A DNA stretch of 8,453 nt from an uncultured Alphaproteobacteria bacterium (GTDB lineage: Bacteria; Pseudomonadota; Alphaproteobacteria; Sphingomonadales; Sphingomonadaceae), in contig CAJAHV010000179.1 of NCBI GenBank assembly GCA_903939555.1, positions 1 through 8,453 on the forward strand, in the 5' to 3' direction. Shown piece by piece: positions 5,464-8,453 of this stretch. The notes under the pieces were generated by a model. The model did no database searches. It worked only from the letters and a program-made list of their open reading frames with translations, and was not told the DNA's origin. The translations under genes and the position numbers were made by a program. The number at the start of each line of letters is the position of its first letter. Position 1 is the stretch's first letter.

Positions 5464-7197
5464 TCAGCCCTTGTCGGCGTCTTCCTTGGCCTTGTTGAAG
5501 GCAGCACCGAGGATGTTGCCGAGCGTGGCGCCCGAATCGGACGTGCCGTACTGGGCAACTGCGGCCTTTTCTTCGCTGATCTGCATCGCCTTGATGCTCA
5601 GCATCGGCTTGCGGCCCTTTTCGAAGCCGATGATCATCGCATCGACCTTCTGGCCGGGCTGGAAACGCTCGGCCTTCTGTTCGTCGCGATCGCGCGACAG
5701 GTCGCCGCGCTTGATGAACACCACCGGACCATCGTCGCCGACCTGGACATCGATGCCGCCATCACGCGCCACGACCACGGTCGCGGTAATGATGTCGTTC
5801 TTCTTGAGGTTGTCGGCAGCGGCCTGGCCTTCGGTGCTGGCGATGACGCGCGGACCCTGGCTTTCGTCGAGCTGCTTGATGCCGAGCGAGATACGCTCCT
5901 TTTCGACATCGACTTCAAGGACGACGGCCTGGACGCGTTCACCCTTGTGGTGACGGCCAAGTGCCTGTTCGCCGGTGAGGCCCCAGGCGATATCCGACAT
6001 GTGGACCATGCCATCGACTTCGCCATCAAGGCCGATGAACAGGCCGAATTCGGTGCTGTTCTTGACTTCGCCTTCAACCTTGGTGCCGACCGGATGGGTT
6101 TCGGCAAAGACTTCCCACGGATTGCGCTGGGCCTGCTTGAGGCCGAGCGAGATGCGGCGCTTTTCTTCATCGACTTCCAGAACGATGACTTCGACTTCCT
6201 GGCTCGTTGAAACGATCTTGCCGGGGTGGACGTTCTTCTTGACCCACGACATTTCGGAAACGTGCACCAGGCCTTCGATGCCGGCTTCGAGTTCCACGAA
6301 CGCACCATATTCGGTGATGTTGGTGACGCGGCCCTTGTGCTTGGAATCGACAGCGTATTTGGCGGCAGCGGTCGTCCAGGGATCGGCTTCGAGCTGCTTC
6401 ATGCCCAGCGAGATGCGCTGGGTGTCGCGGTTGATGCGGACGATCTGGACGCGCAGCACATCGCCGATGTTGAGCACTTCGGACGGGTGGTTGACGCGCT
6501 TGTAGCTCATGTCAGTCACGTGCAGCAGGCCGTCGATGCCGCCCAGATCAACGAACGCACCGTAATCGGTGATGTTCTTGACGGTACCGTCGACAATCTG
6601 GCCTTCGGCGAGCGACAGGATCAGGCCCGAACGCTGTTCGGCGCGCGATTCTTCGAGGATCGAGCGGCGCGAAACGACGATGTTGCCGCGCTTGCGGTCC
6701 ATCTTCAAAATCTGGAAGGGCTGCGGCAGGTTCATCAACGGGGTGACATCGCGCACCGGGCGGATATCGACCTGCGAACCGGGCAGGAAGGCGACGGCGC
6801 CGTTCAGATCGACGGTGAAGCCACCCTTGACGCGGCCGAAGATGACGCCTTCGACGCGTTCGCCGGCGGCGTACTGGGTTTCCAGCGCATCCCATGACGC
6901 TTCGCGGCGGGCGCGGTCACGCGACAGCATCGCTTCGCCATTGGCGTTCTCGACACGATCGACATAGACTTCGACTTCGTCGCCGATGGTCAGGCCATGC
7001 TTGCCATCCAGGCCGGCGAATTCGCGCAGCGGGATGCGGCCTTCGGACTTGAGACCGACATCGATCACGGCGAGATCATTCTCGATGCCCGTCACGATGC
7101 CCTTGACGACACGACCTTCAAAGCTCTGGTTCTTGCCGAGCGAGGATTCGAGCATCGCTGCGAAGTCATCACGCGTCGGCTGGGCGGCACTTGCCAT
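5464..7197 (-). CDS. rpsA: 30S ribosomal protein S1
   Basis: A 577-residue S1 protein with six OB-fold S1 domains (about 27-94, 113-178, 200-268, 284-355, 371-443 and 466-537) and a short charged tail. It binds the leader region of mRNAs on the 30S subunit and unfolds them for initiation. Domains 3 and 4 are the most canonical (ITDYGAFVDLGGIDGLLHV at 209-227 and ITEYGAFVELEAGIEGLVHV at 294-313). E. coli S1 has 557 residues. The chosen start, MASAAQPTRDDF, is the form I expect in relatives. An in-frame ATG at 7206 adds MIF. The only purine-rich site, GAAGG (7215-7211), is 4 nt from the outer ATG and 13 nt from the inner one, so both remain possible. It follows cmk after a structured leader. 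A GC-rich hairpin lies just past the stop (5441-5455) but has no T-run. Confidence 0.97.
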   Translation of the reverse strand: MASAAQPTRDDFAAMLESSLGKNQSFEGRVVKGIVTGIENDLAVIDVGLKSEGRIPLREFAGLDGKHGLTIGDEVEVYVDRVENANGEAMLSRDRARREASWDALETQYAAGERVEGVIFGRVKGGFTVDLNGAVAFLPGSQVDIRPVRDVTPLMNLPQPFQILKMDRKRGNIVVSRRSILEESRAEQRSGLILSLAEGQIVDGTVKNITDYGAFVDLGGIDGLLHVTDMSYKRVNHPSEVLNIGDVLRVQIVRINRDTQRISLGMKQLEADPWTTAAAKYAVDSKHKGRVTNITEYGAFVELEAGIEGLVHVSEMSWVKKNVHPGKIVSTSQEVEVIVLEVDEEKRRISLGLKQAQRNPWEVFAETHPVGTKVEGEVKNSTEFGLFIGLDGEVDGMVHMSDIAWGLTGEQALGRHHKGERVQAVVLEVDVEKERISLGIKQLDESQGPRVIASTEGQAAADNLKKNDIITATVVVARDGGIDVQVGDDGPVVFIKRGDLSRDRDEQKAERFQPGQKVDAMIIGFEKGRKPMLSIKAMQISEEKAAVAQYGTSDSGATLGNILGAAFNKAKEDADKG

Positions 7198-7261
7198 AAA
7201 AATCATTCAACCTTCATATCGAGACCGGCACACGGGATTGCTGCCCCGTCGTGAAATCTCT

Positions 7262-7315
7262 CAGCCGGCACCATTGCCCGCTGTTCTTCGTCGTCACGCC
7301 GGCACCATGCCGACG
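7262..7315 (-). promoter_or_regulatory. rpsA leader with two related stem-loops
   Basis: The 173-nt spacer between cmk and rpsA can fold into two adjacent stem-loops on the coding strand. The first (7315-7297) pairs CGTCGGCA with TGCCGGCG around a 3-nt TGG loop. The second (7283-7262) pairs CAGC-G-GGCA with TGCC-G-GCTG around an ATGG loop, with one G-G mismatch. Both share the 3' arm ATGGTGCCGGC. A weaker hairpin (CTTTG/CAAAG, 7336-7323) and a GCC-TTTC-GGC hairpin (7345-7336) lie closer to cmk. S1 is known to repress its own synthesis through a structured leader in E. coli; that this leader does the same is inference. Confidence 0.45.
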
Positions 7316-7370
7316 CTCCAAACTTTGCCAGCAAAGCCGAAAGGCGGAGCCATAATAGCCCCGAAAGCCC

Positions 7371-8030
7371 TTAGATCTGTTGCTGGCCGCCCCGCAGAAT
7401 CGCTGCTTCGACAAGCGCAATCGCCTGCTGGACCGCGGCGGCTATACCCAATTCGCTGGTATCGAGCAAGGCAGCGTCATCGGCGCGGCGCAAGGGTGCC
7501 GTGCTGCGGTCGGAATCGCGGGCATCACGCGCCGCAATGTCGGCCAGCACAGTGGCATGACCGGGCGCGGCGTCGCCATATTTGCCGACCAGTTCGCGGT
7601 GCCGGCGATCGGCGCGCACCCCGGGGCTGGCGGTGACGAACAGCTTGGCGACAGCCTGCGGCGCGATGACCGTGCCGATATCGCGGCCATCGAGAACGGC
7701 GCCGCCGGGTTGACCGGCAAAGGCGCGCTGGGTTTCCAGCAGCGCGGCGCGCACGGCGGGGTGGGCGGACACGATCGAGGCGGCCTCGGCATTTTCGCCG
7801 CTCATCAGATCGGGATCATCGAGCAGTTCGGGATCGAGGCTGCGCGCGGCGCGGGCGGCGGCGGCCGCATCATGCGGGTCACCGCTGGCCAAACGCACCG
7901 CCAGGCCCGTGGCGCGATACAGCTTGCCGGTATCGAGATGCGGCAGGCCGTAATGCCGGGCCAGCGCCCTGGCGATCGTGCCCTTGCCGCTGGCGGCAGG
8001 GCCATCGACGGCGATGATGAGGCTGGTCAT
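7371..8030 (-). CDS. cmk: Cytidylate kinase (CMP/dCMP kinase)
   Basis: A 219-residue P-loop kinase that phosphorylates CMP and dCMP with ATP in pyrimidine nucleotide supply. Motifs in order are the P-loop GPAASGKGT (10-18), LDTGKLYR (32-39) for the nucleotide site, DGRDIGTVIAP (114-124), and the C-terminal lid/base region with RDSDRSTAPL (171-180) and DAALLDTS (185-192). The start at 8030 gives the standard N-terminus MTSLIIAVDGP. An in-frame start at 8201 would add 57 residues with no family resemblance and is rejected. A small GGGCG/CGCCC hairpin (8035-8047) abuts the start and may affect initiation. Unlike many relatives, no aroA lies directly upstream; the neighbour is a divergent wecB-type gene. 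cmk leads the cmk-rpsA block. Confidence 0.95.
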   Translation of the reverse strand: MTSLIIAVDGPAASGKGTIARALARHYGLPHLDTGKLYRATGLAVRLASGDPHDAAAAARAARSLDPELLDDPDLMSGENAEAASIVSAHPAVRAALLETQRAFAGQPGGAVLDGRDIGTVIAPQAVAKLFVTASPGVRADRRHRELVGKYGDAAPGHATVLADIAARDARDSDRSTAPLRRADDAALLDTSELGIAAAVQQAIALVEAAILRGGQQQI

Positions 8031-8350
8031 GATCGGGCGTTCCGCCCCGGTGCCGGCACAGGCGTGGGGCGGTCGGCGCGAGGCGACAGGCGTGATGTGC
8101 AGGAGGCGACCAAGGGCTGTGGTTCCAAGCGACGAAAGCGAACCGCGCCGGTTTAGGTCGGGAATGCCGGCATGGCTAGGGTTGCAACAGCGGTTGCTCA
8201 CGTGTTCCAGTCCCGGGCCGGGAACGGGTGAATGGTCAGGCTGAAATATGACGGGCGCATTCCAAAGTTATAGCCAAGTAAACTGATAGTTATTTTTTGG
8301 GTTTGATTTTATCCTTGTCAAACCATTGACGGCCACTTAGGCTTTGATTC
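8031..8350. other. Divergent intergenic region between cmk and the epimerase gene
   Basis: This 320-nt stretch has no gene that I can support. The half next to cmk is GC-rich and holds small dyads, including GTTCC/GGAAC (8204-8225). The half next to the epimerase gene is strikingly AT-rich: 20 G+C in the 65 bases 8261-8325. A minus-strand TATAAC (8272-8267) could be a -10 for cmk, though without a fitting -35. Since the flanking genes diverge, both promoters should lie here. I see no remnant of aroA. Confidence 0.7.
8315..8343 (+). promoter_or_regulatory. Candidate promoter for the epimerase gene, with overlapping dyad
   Basis: TTGTCA (8315-8320, 5 of 6 consensus bases) is followed after 17 nt by TAGGCT (8338-8343), which keeps the key TA and final T. 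Transcription would start at or next to the ATG at 8351, giving a nearly leaderless message. The inverted repeat GTCAA/TTGAC (8317-8321 and 8326-8330) overlaps the -35 box and could be an operator. Weak evidence. Confidence 0.3.
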
Positions 8351-8453
8351 ATGGCGACGGAGGCTCCGCCGGAAGAGGTTTACCTCTTCGTGGCTGGCAC
8401 GCGCCCCGAAGCTGTGAAGCTTTCTCCGGTTATCTTGGCGTTGCGAGCGCGCG
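8351..8453 (+). CDS. wecB: UDP-N-acetylglucosamine 2-epimerase (non-hydrolysing), N-terminal fragment
   Basis: Only the first 34 codons are in the window; the gene continues past position 8453. The visible residues include VAGTRPEAVKLSPVILAL (14-31), the N-terminal signature of non-hydrolysing UDP-GlcNAc 2-epimerases, which make UDP-ManNAc for enterobacterial-type common antigen, capsule or exopolysaccharide. The usual family form is GTRPEAIK followed by a hydrophobic residue and P-V/L. The ATG at 8351 is the natural start, with ten residues before the first beta strand. The nearest purine-rich site is an AGG 10 nt upstream, so initiation may be weak or leaderless. It is the only plus-strand gene seen and may open a polysaccharide cluster to the right. 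Confidence 0.85.
   Translation, partial: MATEAPPEEVYLFVAGTRPEAVKLSPVILALRAR

Noticed and set aside
5296..6210. Plus-strand frame of 304 codons opposite rpsA
   Set aside because: It is the complement of highly conserved S1 repeats, and its aspartate/phenylalanine-rich composition is an antisense artefact.
7380..8156. Plus-strand frame of 258 codons opposite cmk
   Set aside because: It is antisense to a kinase with P-loop and all cmk motifs, and glycine/alanine-rich without a recognisable domain.
8031..8201. N-terminal extension of cmk by 57 codons
   Set aside because: The extension has no family match, while the ATG at 8030 gives the canonical cmk N-terminus.

Overview
This is a GC-rich chromosomal segment that reads as an alphaproteobacterium, most likely a member of the Sphingomonadales. 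The cmk-rpsA-ihfB order is an alphaproteobacterial hallmark. A Tim44-like gene followed by mltA and an Smr-domain gene is an arrangement I associate with sphingomonads, as is a P450 resembling CYP108. The assignment rests on gene order and recalled family motifs, not on any search.

Layout, right to left, because nearly everything is on the minus strand. At the right edge one plus-strand gene begins: the first 34 codons of a UDP-GlcNAc 2-epimerase (wecB type), behind an AT-rich spacer of about 320 nt. On the minus strand come cmk (CMP kinase), a 173-nt leader with paired stem-loops, rpsA (ribosomal protein S1), a 225-nt gap, ihfB (IHF beta subunit), and tRNA-Leu(UAA). Next is a compact cell-envelope block: a Tim44-like membrane-anchored protein, then mltA (lipoprotein lytic transglycosylase), which overlaps an Smr-domain gene by one base (TGATG). 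The left end holds a crotonase-family gene and, 11 nt after it, a cytochrome P450 that runs off the window just after its haem-binding cysteine.

Functionally there are three groups: a nucleotide/translation/nucleoid block (cmk, rpsA, ihfB, tRNA), an envelope block (Tim44-like, mltA, with Smr coupled to it), and a small catabolic pair (crotonase plus P450) that probably oxidises and processes a hydrophobic or acyl-CoA substrate. The genes are intact apart from the two cut by the window edges. I saw no insertion sequence, CRISPR array, prophage or toxin-antitoxin module.

I do not find a clearly new biological system here. The points most worth checking are the duplicated stem-loop in the rpsA leader, the octapeptide-repeat tail on MltA, the crotonase with a histidine where the second catalytic glutamate normally sits, and several small dyads near probable promoters.
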